A stretch of DNA of 12,327 nt from CAYJDR01 sp964368965 (GTDB taxonomy: Bacteria > Chrysiogenota > Deferribacteres > Deferribacterales > Mucispirillaceae): contig CAYJDR010000052.1 in NCBI GenBank assembly GCA_964368965.1, positions 1-12,327 on the forward strand, written 5' to 3'. The notes beneath the pieces are model-generated. The model had not been told where the DNA came from, did not search any database, and was given only the letters and a program-made list of their open reading frames with translations. Each line of letters starts with the position of its first letter. Within the stretch, counting starts at the first letter, position 1. The translations under genes and the position numbers were made by a program. This document shows, piece by piece, positions 6,572 to 12,327 of the stretch.

Positions 6572-7261
6572 TTAAAATCCTAGATAGAACATGTAAAGCC
6601 CTATCAATAAGATAAAAAATCCCATAACATATTTTAATATGTTGCTAAACTTGCCATACCTTTCATCAGTGCCCATCTTTTGAACAAGCCCTACAGACGT
6701 GCCAGCAATTACAGCTAGCGCACCATGACCGACAGAGTATATCAGCAACAAAACAATACCCCAAACAATGCTACCTTTGCCAGCAACGATAGCTAACAAC
6801 ACTATCAACACAGGCGTAGCACACGGCGATGAAAATATACCGCCCAATATACCCGCAATAAACGCACCGACAAAGCCCTTGCGCTTACTTTTTGATAGCA
6901 TATGAGTTGACGGAATAAACTGGAACAATTCCCACGTTTGCAACGCCATCATAATCATCAACACACCTAGTAATATATACCACCACTTTGCAGTAGCGCC
7001 TATTAAACTGCCAGCGTATGAAGCAACAACGCCCAACAACGTGAACGTAACAGCAGAGCCAATAGCAAACGTCATCGATAGCCAAAACGCACGTTTAGTA
7101 TCCTTTGACGAGCCACCAACATAGCCAACAACTAAAGGTATAGTCGATAGCGAGCACGGCGTGAGCGAAGTCAACACACCTGCAACAAGCGCAAATAACG
7201 GCGCAAGCCAAAGGCTGTTGCTAATAAGCACACTGAGTGCTTCGAGCCATTCTGTAACCAT
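6572..7261 (-). CDS. ccdA: CcdA-type thiol:disulfide membrane transporter, 229 aa
   Basis: CcdA (the DsbD membrane-domain family) carries reducing equivalents from cytoplasmic thioredoxin across the inner membrane to periplasmic thioredoxins, for example to keep apocytochrome c cysteines reduced. About six transmembrane helices are visible. The two redox cysteines sit in the expected proline-flanked helices: C36 in SLTPCSLSTIP and C147 in SSPCATPVL. The length (229 aa) fits stand-alone CcdA rather than full DsbD. The ATG at 7261 overlaps the upstream thioredoxin stop as TAATG, so the two are translationally coupled. Upstream is a periplasmic CIPC thioredoxin and downstream a cytoplasmic CAKC protein, giving both neighbours such a relay needs. 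A nearby octaheme cytochrome is the obvious client. The family call is firm; the exact client is inferred. Confidence 0.93.
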   Translation of the reverse strand: MVTEWLEALSVLISNSLWLAPLFALVAGVLTSLTPCSLSTIPLVVGYVGGSSKDTKRAFWLSMTFAIGSAVTFTLLGVVASYAGSLIGATAKWWYILLGVLMIMMALQTWELFQFIPSTHMLSKSKRKGFVGAFIAGILGGIFSSPCATPVLIVLLAIVAGKGSIVWGIVLLLIYSVGHGALAVIAGTSVGLVQKMGTDERYGKFSNILKYVMGFFILLIGLYMFYLGF

Positions 7262-7779
7262 TACTGAACGCCCATATCAGCTAAAATTAATCGCATATCA
7301 GCTTCTGTTAAGCCACCGACGTGCGTAGTCATGATTAAATTATCGTTGCGGTCAGTATAACCTTTAAAGCCTGGTATGCCTTGCAAAATCTCAACACTAG
7401 GCCTATACGGTGTACCATCAGGGTTATAAAACACTTGCGTAGGAATGATGTTAACAGGGAACCCATCAGCAAGTTTTGGGTGCTTCCACACATCTACAAA
7501 ATGTATGCGTGCCTTTTCTTGCATTTCTCTGTTTAGCTTCACAAGCACAGGCGCCATTTCTTTACATGGGATACACGAATCAGCACCGAAGTCTATTAAT
7601 ATAGGCATGTTGGCTGATGTATAGTTATCTATGTTGATTTCTTCTGTGATATCAAGTGGAATAGCTAGGTCACTAACGAACATGCTCGCCCCACTCTCGC
7701 TAGATTTAACACCCCAAATAACGCCTACAGCAATAACTATAAGCCCAATAACTAAGAACCTTGCAGATTTCTTGTTCAT
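7261..7779 (-). CDS. Membrane-anchored periplasmic thioredoxin (CcsX/TlpA-like), 172 aa
   Basis: The N-terminus has a basic start and one hydrophobic helix (about 7-24) that should anchor the protein in the inner membrane with the rest in the periplasm. The thioredoxin domain carries the active site C69-I-P-C72 in DSCIPCKEMAP and the cis-proline in NIIPTQVFYNPDG near 113. Proteins like this accept electrons from CcdA and reduce disulfides in apocytochrome c or other exported proteins. The gene is first of the operon, with AGGAG/GGAG just before the ATG at 7779 and a promoter at 7817-7844. It overlaps ccdA by one base. No lipobox is present. Assignment to CcsX specifically is inference; a general thiol oxidoreductase is equally compatible. 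Confidence 0.88.
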   Translation of the reverse strand: MNKKSARFLVIGLIVIAVGVIWGVKSSESGASMFVSDLAIPLDITEEINIDNYTSANMPILIDFGADSCIPCKEMAPVLVKLNREMQEKARIHFVDVWKHPKLADGFPVNIIPTQVFYNPDGTPYRPSVEILQGIPGFKGYTDRNDNLIMTTHVGGLTEADMRLILADMGVQ

Positions 7780-7816
7780 ACTCCACTCCTAAATATCAAT
7801 TACTTTTGATATATAC

Positions 7817-7844
7817 AGTATAATTATAATACGTTTATTGTCAA
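7817..7844 (-). promoter_or_regulatory. Promoter of the thioredoxin-ccdA operon
   Basis: On the minus strand TTGACA (7844-7839) and TATACT (7822-7817) are spaced by 16 bp. The start point would be near 7810, giving a leader of about 30 nt before the ATG at 7779. The spacer region contains a perfect 10-bp palindrome TATAATTATA (7819-7828), which might be a regulator site or simply AT-rich promoter DNA. Confidence 0.65.
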
Positions 7845-7881
7845 GTCAAAAGTTCAAGAACTATTGAAATAATATTATGTT

Positions 7882-7912
7882 AAAAAAAACGACACCTTTT
7901 ACAGTGTCGCTT
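7882..7912 (-). terminator. Intrinsic terminator of the octaheme cytochrome gene
   Basis: On the minus strand AAGCGACAC pairs with GTGTCGTTT (9 bp, one G-U) around an 8-nt loop, within a run of eight T. It begins about 20 nt after the cytochrome stop codon and separates that gene from the thioredoxin-ccdA operon promoter. Confidence 0.87.
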
Positions 7913-7932
7913 CATTAATATCTATTGCTAGA

Positions 7933-9120
7933 TTATTTTAGTAACTCGGTGAGTTCGTTCCCTTTTTCTAATGCTTTCGAATAAACTTCGTACATTAAAT
8001 CAGGGTTGTGCACACCTCTAGAGCCGTCGCCAGCGAATAGTAGGTATAGTTTGTTGAAATCTCTAAACAGTTCCGATTGTTCGTTAGTCATAACTTTTGC
8101 GTTTTCAACTAGTTGAACCCATATTGGTGTAAGTTCAGATAGTTGTGCATCGTAATCTGCTTGGTACATTTCAAGTAGTTCAGCGTAGCTTTCATCGTGG
8201 CAGTCGATACAAGTTTGAGCAGTAGGTGCTTCAAACGCATCGTAGTGGCAAGAGCCGCAATCGCCAGTTAGTGATTCCATCAACCAAGGCATTGGCTCTT
8301 CCATAGCCATTTCAGGGAACTCGCCCTCTTGTGCTTGAAGTGCTTCAACGTGGCAAGATGCGCAATCGTCGTTAGATGGCATAGATAGCCCCATTTCCTC
8401 AGTTGTTTCAGTTTCGCCGTCGCGTGTTTCATCGTGGCAAGTGAAGCAAGTTTGCATGCTAGTTTTAGATAGCATTTCACCACTGTGAGCAACTTGAGTG
8501 TGGCAAGTAACACAGCTCATGCCCATGTCGTCAACGTGAACTGCGTGGTTCATCGAAACGCCAGATTGAACTTGTGTAGTCATGATGTCAACTAGGCCGT
8601 ATTTTTCACGGTATTCTGGGTTGACAACTTTATCAGAGTCACGCATAGCGACCCCTAGGAATGTCATTGCAGTGTTTGCGCGTATCTCAGCATTTGCAGC
8701 GTCTGAGTGACAGTACAAGCATGTTGAGTTTGGCATAATTTCTGCAGCGTGTTCCGTATTAGTGGCGATATCAGTTAATGTCGCCATTTTTTGTTCTTTA
8801 CTTCTGAATATTTCAGCGTATAGGTCCCATAGTCCTGTAAACATTTTTGCATGTAGGTAGCCTTTGATACCAGGCTCGCCGTGACACTCGATACAAGAGA
8901 TATCAGCTAGTGCGTGCGTAGTAGGCTCCCATGTAGTATATTCAGCACCAGGGCCGTGTGGTGTATCTTGGTGACACATTCCACAAAATTGAGCAGTACT
9001 AGTTAAGTGAAATGCTTCATAAGTAACAAACAAACCAATAAACATAACTGCAAGCAATGATACAATAAATAGAGAAGGTTTTCTTTTAGCAAAGCTTCCA
9101 ACTTTTTTGCAGATTCCCAT
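7933..9120 (-). CDS. Membrane-anchored octaheme cytochrome c, NapC/NirT-like N-terminus, 395 aa
   Basis: Eight CXXCH heme-binding motifs start at residues 46, 76, 134, 203, 225, 253, 288 and 304; no CXXCK is present. One transmembrane helix (about 17-36) precedes the first heme, so the protein is anchored with its hemes in the periplasm. The anchor plus first hemes (CGMCH, then CIECHGEPGIKGYLHAKM) resemble NapC/NirT/NrfH quinol dehydrogenases. The second half adds hemes, an acidic Met-rich loop (about 265-282) and a helical C-terminus (GVHNPDLMYEVYSKALEK) like those that end NrfA-type multiheme proteins. It probably takes electrons from menaquinol and passes them to a periplasmic acceptor; the acceptor is unknown. 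ATG 9120 is chosen because GGAG (9129-9132) sits 8 nt upstream; an in-frame ATG at 9153 lacks a site and falls in a hairpin. Confidence 0.88.
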   Translation of the reverse strand: MGICKKVGSFAKRKPSLFIVSLLAVMFIGLFVTYEAFHLTSTAQFCGMCHQDTPHGPGAEYTTWEPTTHALADISCIECHGEPGIKGYLHAKMFTGLWDLYAEIFRSKEQKMATLTDIATNTEHAAEIMPNSTCLYCHSDAANAEIRANTAMTFLGVAMRDSDKVVNPEYREKYGLVDIMTTQVQSGVSMNHAVHVDDMGMSCVTCHTQVAHSGEMLSKTSMQTCFTCHDETRDGETETTEEMGLSMPSNDDCASCHVEALQAQEGEFPEMAMEEPMPWLMESLTGDCGSCHYDAFEAPTAQTCIDCHDESYAELLEMYQADYDAQLSELTPIWVQLVENAKVMTNEQSELFRDFNKLYLLFAGDGSRGVHNPDLMYEVYSKALEKGNELTELLK

Positions 9121-9140
9121 TTTCTCATCTCCTTCAAAAC

Positions 9141-9168
9141 AATTAAAGGGCAAGGTTAACCCCTGCCC
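9141..9168 (-). terminator. Hairpin between atpE and the cytochrome gene
   Basis: On the minus strand GGGCAGGG pairs with CCTTGCCC (8 bp, one G-U) around loop GTTAA. It is followed by TTTAATTGTTTT rather than a pure T-run, so termination may be incomplete. It lies 27 nt before the cytochrome start and overlaps nothing else. It most likely ends the ATP synthase transcript, with possible read-through into the cytochrome gene. Confidence 0.7.
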
Positions 9169-9195
9169 CTAAGATACAATATATTCTTAAAATTA

Positions 9196-9510
9196 TTAGA
9201 TAACAAGTAAAAGAATAAGAGCAACAACTAACGCGTAGATCGCTAATGACTCGATAAGAGCAAGACCGATGATCATAACAGTTAAGATTCTGTTACCAGC
9301 GCCAGGGTTACGAGAGATACCTTCAACCGCACCACCGATAGCGCGACCCATACCCATACCAGTACCAAGTGCAGCTAAACCGATTGCGATACCAGCACCT
9401 AAAAAGATTGCCCATGCAGACTCGCCTTGTTTAAGAGCTTCTTGTGCGAAAGCTGAAGTTGCAGTCATAGCCATGATTGCAGTGAATAGAACTTTACGTA
9501 ATGTTTTCAT
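9196..9510 (-). CDS. atpE: ATP synthase F0 subunit c, 104 aa
   Basis: Forms the rotating c-ring of the F0 motor in the inner membrane. After a signal-like leader (residues 1-22, ending SAFA) come two transmembrane helices. The first carries the glycine repeat GTGMGMGRAIGG, then the polar loop R67-N-P. The second carries the ion-binding E87 in LALIESLAIYALV. At positions equivalent to Ilyobacter c-ring Q32 and T67, which help bind sodium, this protein has Met and Leu, which argues for proton coupling (by eye). The leader makes it longer than the usual 75-90 aa; such leaders are known in some bacterial c subunits. ATG 9510 is chosen because GGAGG (9516-9520) precedes it closely; an upstream in-frame codon at 9552 would cut across the intergenic hairpin and has no site. 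Confidence 0.94.
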   Translation of the reverse strand: MKTLRKVLFTAIMAMTATSAFAQEALKQGESAWAIFLGAGIAIGLAALGTGMGMGRAIGGAVEGISRNPGAGNRILTVMIIGLALIESLAIYALVVALILLLVI

Positions 9511-9533
9511 TACATCCTCCAAAAATATGTTAT

Positions 9534-9549
9534 GTGCTAATAAGAGCAC
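9534..9549. other. Small hairpin upstream of atpE
   Basis: GTGCT (9534-9538) pairs perfectly with AGCAC (9545-9549) around a 6-nt loop, 14 nt before the atpE ribosome binding site in the direction of transcription. Strong expression of subunit c relative to a is commonly set by translation or RNA stability, so a role in mRNA protection is conceivable, but five pairs is weak. Confidence 0.3.
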
Positions 9550-9568
9550 CACTTAGACTAAAAAATAT

Positions 9569-9668
9569 NNNNNNNNNNNNNNNNNNNNNNNNNNNNNNNN
9601 NNNNNNNNNNNNNNNNNNNNNNNNNNNNNNNNNNNNNNNNNNNNNNNNNNNNNNNNNNNNNNNNNNNN
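9569..9668. other. Scaffold gap of exactly 100 N at the end of atpB
   Basis: The 100-N placeholder interrupts the last codons of atpB and the atpB-atpE spacer. The true gap size is unknown. The visible atpB already reaches the usual C-terminus, so little coding sequence should be missing. Confidence 0.97.
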
Positions 9669-10333
9669 GCTTCTTCTAGAGCGCCACCTATATAAACCAT
9701 CGTCAGCATCATGAACACGAACGCTTGAAGCGTACTCGCGAACGTACCTAAGAAAAACATAGGTAATGGCACTAAGAATGGAACTAATACGAATAAGATT
9801 GCAATAACTAGATCCTCACCAGCGATGTTACCGAAAAGACGCATAGTCAACGATAACGGCCTAGCGAAGTGACCGATAAGCTCGATAATTAGCATGAATG
9901 GTGCTAACCAGCTAACTGGCCCTAGGAATTGTTTGATGTAACCAGCACCGTGTTTTTTGATACCGATGTAGTTATAAAGAACGAACACGCAAAGAGCAGG
10001 AGCTGCAGTAGTGTTCATGTTTGCAGTAGGTGCTGCGAAGCCTGGAACTAAGCCCATGTAGTTAGAGATAACGACATATAAGCCGATACCGATAACGAAA
10101 GGCATATAAGGGCGGCCTTCTTTACCCATGATGTTATCGCCCATGCCGTACATGCCACTAACAAGTATTTCAAAAAAGTTTTGAGATTTGTTAGGTATTT
10201 CAGCTGTACGTTTGCTAGCGTATAAGCCAATCAAAGTGATGAAGCACATTGCTACGAACGTAAAAATAACGTGTAGGTAATGCACTTGGATATCGTGAGG
10301 TAGCCACGAGGCAAGGTTAAGAGGGTGTTCCAT
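9669..10333 (-). CDS. atpB: ATP synthase F0 subunit a, 3' end lost in gap, 221+ aa visible
   Basis: Forms the stator half-channels that pass protons to the c-ring. Visible are an N-terminal amphipathic start, five or six hydrophobic helices and the essential arginine R165 in PLSLTMRLFGNIAGE, the equivalent of E. coli aR210. The last readable residues are GGALEE followed by GCN (alanine); family members normally end within a few residues of this motif, so probably only the stop and one or two codons lie in the gap at 9569-9668. Reading across the Ns into 9568 and beyond would add non-homologous residues and is not accepted. ATG 10333 has GGAG (10341-10344) 7 nt upstream. It follows atpI by 108 bp and precedes atpE. 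Confidence 0.95.
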
Positions 10334-10441
10334 CTTTTAACTCCGTATATAATTTTCTTTTTTAAAAAAACGTTTTTAGGCGCAAAACCGCACCAAAAAT
10401 AGTAATAAACTATTTTACAAAAAAAAGCAACTATCTTATAG
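10334..10441 (-). other. AT-rich spacer between atpI and atpB
   Basis: This 108-bp spacer is rich in A and T runs. On the minus strand it holds a short hairpin, GGTGC with GCGCC (5 bp, one G-U, loop GGTTTT), followed by TAAAAACGTTTTTTT. It may be a weak attenuator or processing site that separates atpZ-atpI levels from atpB-atpE levels. No clear promoter was found in it. Confidence 0.35.
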
Positions 10442-10828
10442 CTAATTTTGTATTTTTTTTTGCTCTGTTTGTTCCGACTTTAAAAAACCTAGCGCCAGCC
10501 CTATAAAAATAGACACTACAGGGATAACCACGCCGATAGCAAGCGCAACGAAATTAGCTTTATAGTAAACTAGCCCTACTGCGATAATCACACCGACGAT
10601 AGCCAAACGCAAATACGCAAGCGGAGCATATAGCCACCCTGCCCCATTCGTTATAAGCTTTCTTAGCAGCCTTGAGAGTGCATATAGGTCAAAAAAAGCA
10701 GCCGCATAGCCTATCAAAAGCGAGTTTGCCGTGTGCATATCATAATAATATAATGTGCCACTATAAACAGCGATTGCGATGATGATAGAAACTGCAAAGA
10801 ACTTGAACTCAATATTTATGTTTGTCAT
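10442..10828 (-). CDS. atpI: ATP synthase subunit I (AtpI-like), 128 aa
   Basis: A small, almost wholly hydrophobic protein with four predicted transmembrane helices (about 8-26, 35-52, 68-87, 92-114) and a short charged, glutamine-rich tail (KSEQTEQKKIQN). This matches the ATP synthase I family, which helps assemble the c-ring and may move magnesium together with AtpZ. Conserved-looking features include SLLIGYAAAFFDLYALSRLLR, with the Arg pair after helix 2. It starts inside the end of atpZ (20-bp overlap, 10809-10828), so the two are translationally coupled. The identification rests on its hydropathy, its size and its place between atpZ and atpB more than on a strict motif. Confidence 0.85.
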   Translation of the reverse strand: MTNINIEFKFFAVSIIIAIAVYSGTLYYYDMHTANSLLIGYAAAFFDLYALSRLLRKLITNGAGWLYAPLAYLRLAIVGVIIAVGLVYYKANFVALAIGVVIPVVSIFIGLALGFLKSEQTEQKKIQN

Positions 10829-11099
10829 CTGTTGTCTCTTCGCTCGGGTCGATTATATCTTTAGCGTTCCATAAGTCTGTGCGTTTTAAGAAATAGAAGG
10901 CGTTTTTGAAGCCTGCAACAATCCCCATAACCATGAAAAACAGCGTTGCATAAGGTTTTGTGCCGAAGAGTTGGTCGATATAAAACCCCATTGCAGAGCC
11001 TATGCATATTGACGAAACGAACGCTAACCCTATCGTTGATGCGTTCCATAGTGAGCGCATATCTACACCGTCTTTCTTTTGTTTATCTTTATTTTCCAT
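10809..11099 (-). CDS. atpZ: AtpZ-type F0 accessory protein, 96 aa
   Basis: First gene of the F0 cluster. A basic N-terminus (MENKDKQKKDG) precedes two transmembrane helices (about 20-40 and 48-68) joined by FYIDQLFGTKPYATL, the typical AtpZ hairpin with the glycine-rich first helix (IGSAMGFYIDQ). A charged cytoplasmic tail follows. AtpZ and AtpI together are known to bind or move divalent cations and to support c-ring assembly. The ATG at 11099 has GAAGG about 10 nt upstream. A promoter is seen at 11131-11159. Its stop overlaps the atpI start. Confidence 0.88.
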   Translation of the reverse strand: MENKDKQKKDGVDMRSLWNASTIGLAFVSSICIGSAMGFYIDQLFGTKPYATLFFMVMGIVAGFKNAFYFLKRTDLWNAKDIIDPSEETTDDKHKY

Positions 11100-11130
11100 A
11101 TGAATTATACCTTCAATTTAAGTGTGCGTG

Positions 11131-11159
11131 ATTGTATAACAATGTCGCCGTTTTTACAA
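11131..11159 (-). promoter_or_regulatory. Promoter of the atpZIBE cluster
   Basis: On the minus strand TTGTAA (11159-11154) and TACAAT (11136-11131) are spaced by exactly 17 bp, matching 4/6 and 5/6 of consensus. The start would be near 11124, about 25 nt before the atpZ ATG. Confidence 0.65.
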
Positions 11160-11189
11160 GCCATTTATATATCGATGCTAACAAATTAC

Positions 11190-11217
11190 TTGAATTTATT
11201 TATCATATTAGTATAAT
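11190..11217 (+). promoter_or_regulatory. Promoter of the 11248 gene and following Sel1 gene
   Basis: TTGAAT (11190-11195) and a perfect TATAAT (11212-11217) are spaced by 16 bp. The start would be near 11224, leaving a short leader before the ATG at 11248. It is divergent from the atpZ promoter about 30 bp away. Confidence 0.7.
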
Positions 11218-11247
11218 ACACTATATTTTTATGTTATGGAGCATATC

Positions 11248-11724
11248 ATGACAATGATTGAGAGATTAAAAGCAATACGCCCAGAGTTTAAGATTGCAGG
11301 CGCAATCGCTTTGAGCATTATATTATACGGTATTATTTCGTTCCTTAGTTCGTTGCTAACAGATGGCAAACACACACCCGACAGCACGAAAGAGTTCACA
11401 TCGCAAAAAGGCTCTATCAACGAAGCCGTTAACAGCGAACGCCCTATCGTGATATCTAGCGAAGGCATGAAGCAAGAATTCAACAACCTGATGGAACTGT
11501 CACCAGAGATTAAAGGCATGGAAGTAGCTACAGAAACAAGCACGCCGACTATCTGGGTATATATGAACAACAACGGCAACAGGCGTGACGATATCGCAGA
11601 GGCATATTGCACAGCGTTGCACTCTCGTGGCGTTATGGCGAAACGTGTAACCATATTAGACGAGCGAGCACGCACTAAAGGGCAACTTGTCGAAATAGGC
11701 GATAAACAATGCAACTCGAAATAG
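11248..11724 (+). CDS. Unrecognised single-pass membrane protein, 158 aa
   Basis: I do not recognise this family. A short basic N-terminus (MTMIERLKAIRPEFK) precedes one hydrophobic helix (about 16-38). A polar, Ser/Thr-rich linker and a compact C-terminal domain of about 90 residues follow, probably in the periplasm. That domain shows alternating strand and helix character (PTIWVYMNNNG, then a helix to YCTALHSRGVMAKRVTILD) and has two cysteines, one in YC and one near the end, that could form a disulfide. ATG 11248 is chosen because GGAG (11238-11241) is 6 nt upstream; an ATG at 11236 overlaps that site. It is followed after 7 nt by a Sel1-repeat gene, so the pair is likely co-transcribed and may work together. 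Confidence 0.75.
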   Translation: MTMIERLKAIRPEFKIAGAIALSIILYGIISFLSSLLTDGKHTPDSTKEFTSQKGSINEAVNSERPIVISSEGMKQEFNNLMELSPEIKGMEVATETSTPTIWVYMNNNGNRRDDIAEAYCTALHSRGVMAKRVTILDERARTKGQLVEIGDKQCNSK

Positions 11725-11731
11725 GCATAAC

Positions 11732-12327
11732 ATGCTAAAATTCTTCAACATATTTAAACGTAAGAAGAAAAAGAAAACATCTTTCTACGATAAAGGCGCT
11801 ATCGCTGCCGATAAAAATCACTTTGCGCTTGCGTTTAAATGCTTCTTTACTGATGCGAAAATGACTAACTCGCCCCAATCGCAATTCCTCGTTGGGCTTT
11901 TCTTATACCACGGCACAGGCGTAAAGCAAAACTATGATACTGCTATCAAGTGGTTTCAAGTGGCGGCTGCGACTGAGCATACCGACTCCATGTACTATCT
12001 AGGCGAATGCTATAAAAACGGGAAAGGCACAGCTAAAAACCTCACAAAAGCACTACATTGGTACTTAAAAGCAGCTGAACAAGGGCATGCTGATGCTCAG
12101 TTCAACACAGGGTTCATATTCAAGAACGGCAAAGGCGTAAAACAAAACTATGATGAAGCTGTGAGATGGCTAGAGCCAGCCGCCGAAAGCGGACACATGA
12201 AAGCACAATACAACATGGGCATACTATGCGCTGCGGGCAAAGGCACAATGAAGGACGACGAACAAGCTGCGAAATGGTATAAACTTTCTGCTGAGCAAGG
12301 GTATTCGATTGCGATGTATAATCTTGG
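11732..12327 (+). CDS. Sel1-repeat protein, 3' end beyond window, 198+ aa visible
   Basis: The frame is open from ATG 11732 to the end of the window with no stop. There is no signal peptide: the start MLKFFNIFKRKKKKK is short and very basic, so the protein is probably cytoplasmic, perhaps bound to the membrane or to nucleic acid. At least four Sel1-like repeats follow, with typical units such as AAEQGHADAQFNTGFIFKNGKG and W-[YFL]-x-x-A-A helices, for example WFQVAAATEH, WYLKAAEQGH, WLEPAAESGH and WYKLSAEQGY. Such solenoids serve as protein-binding scaffolds. The start lies 7 nt after the preceding stop and has only a weak ribosome site (TAGG), suggesting coupling to that gene. Total length is unknown. 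Confidence 0.88.
   Translation, partial: MLKFFNIFKRKKKKKTSFYDKGAIAADKNHFALAFKCFFTDAKMTNSPQSQFLVGLFLYHGTGVKQNYDTAIKWFQVAAATEHTDSMYYLGECYKNGKGTAKNLTKALHWYLKAAEQGHADAQFNTGFIFKNGKGVKQNYDEAVRWLEPAAESGHMKAQYNMGILCAAGKGTMKDDEQAAKWYKLSAEQGYSIAMYNL

Noticed and set aside
9511..9552. Longer atpE starting at 9552
   Set aside because: The ATG at 9510 has GGAGG right before it and opens a proper leader sequence; the extra residues would include the ribosome site and a hairpin.
9530..9668. Extension of atpB through the N-run to a stop at 9530
   Set aside because: The reading frame across unknown bases is arbitrary and the residues after it do not resemble subunit a, which normally ends just after GALEEA.
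11229..11714. A 161-codon open frame on the minus strand
   Set aside because: It mirrors the plus-strand gene at 11248-11724, which has a promoter, a ribosome site and a plausible membrane protein; the mirror protein looks random in composition.
1..12327. tRNA, rRNA, CRISPR arrays, transposases or phage genes
   Set aside because: Scanned on both strands; no cloverleaf, repeat array, transposase or integrase reading frame was found.

Overview
The window is about 12.3 kb of roughly 40% GC bacterial DNA. Two runs of exactly 100 N (3858-3957 and 9569-9668) show it is a draft scaffold. It carries housekeeping genes (lysS, serA, an NFACT-family gene, F0 ATP synthase genes) next to a membrane-anchored octaheme cytochrome c and a CcdA/thioredoxin operon. 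That mix suggests an anaerobic, respiring Gram-negative bacterium. The F0 cluster (atpZ-atpI-atpB-atpE) has no F1 genes beside it, an arrangement known from Deferribacterota and Desulfuromonadota-type bacteria. Deferribacterota is my guess, but it is inference and not proven by this window.

Layout: 1-28 is a terminator for a gene outside the window. On the minus strand, a TTG-started NFACT (RqcH-like) gene (2130-538) is followed closely by a secreted Sel1-repeat protein (501-31). The intergenic region 2131-2384 holds a structured leader or small RNA with an intrinsic terminator and a perfect alternative (antiterminator-like) pairing, then a strong sigma70-type promoter for lysS (2385-3839, plus). 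After lysS, a 39-bp near-repeat flanks the first gap. serA (4174-5808, plus) ends at a hairpin terminator shared with the converging minus-strand operon.

That operon (7779 to 5848, minus) reads: membrane-anchored periplasmic thioredoxin (CIPC), CcdA, a small cytoplasmic thioredoxin-like protein (CAKC), and a 123-aa protein resembling one porter subdomain of RND efflux pumps without the rest of the pump. The first three genes form a plausible thiol-reduction relay from cytoplasm to periplasm, as needed for cytochrome c maturation. Directly upstream lies the octaheme cytochrome (9120-7933, minus), a likely client, and upstream of that atpE (9510-9196), atpB (10333 into the second gap), atpI (10828-10442) and atpZ (11099-10809). 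A divergent promoter region (11100-11247) separates the ATP synthase cluster from a plus-strand pair: an unrecognised single-pass membrane protein (11248-11724) and a Sel1-repeat protein (11732 to the window end, incomplete).

Most worth a second look are the stand-alone RND-porter-like protein coupled to the thioredoxin/CcdA operon, the mutually exclusive RNA structures upstream of lysS, and the octaheme cytochrome joining a NapC/NirT-like anchor to extra hemes. I found no tRNA, rRNA, CRISPR array, insertion sequence or phage gene.
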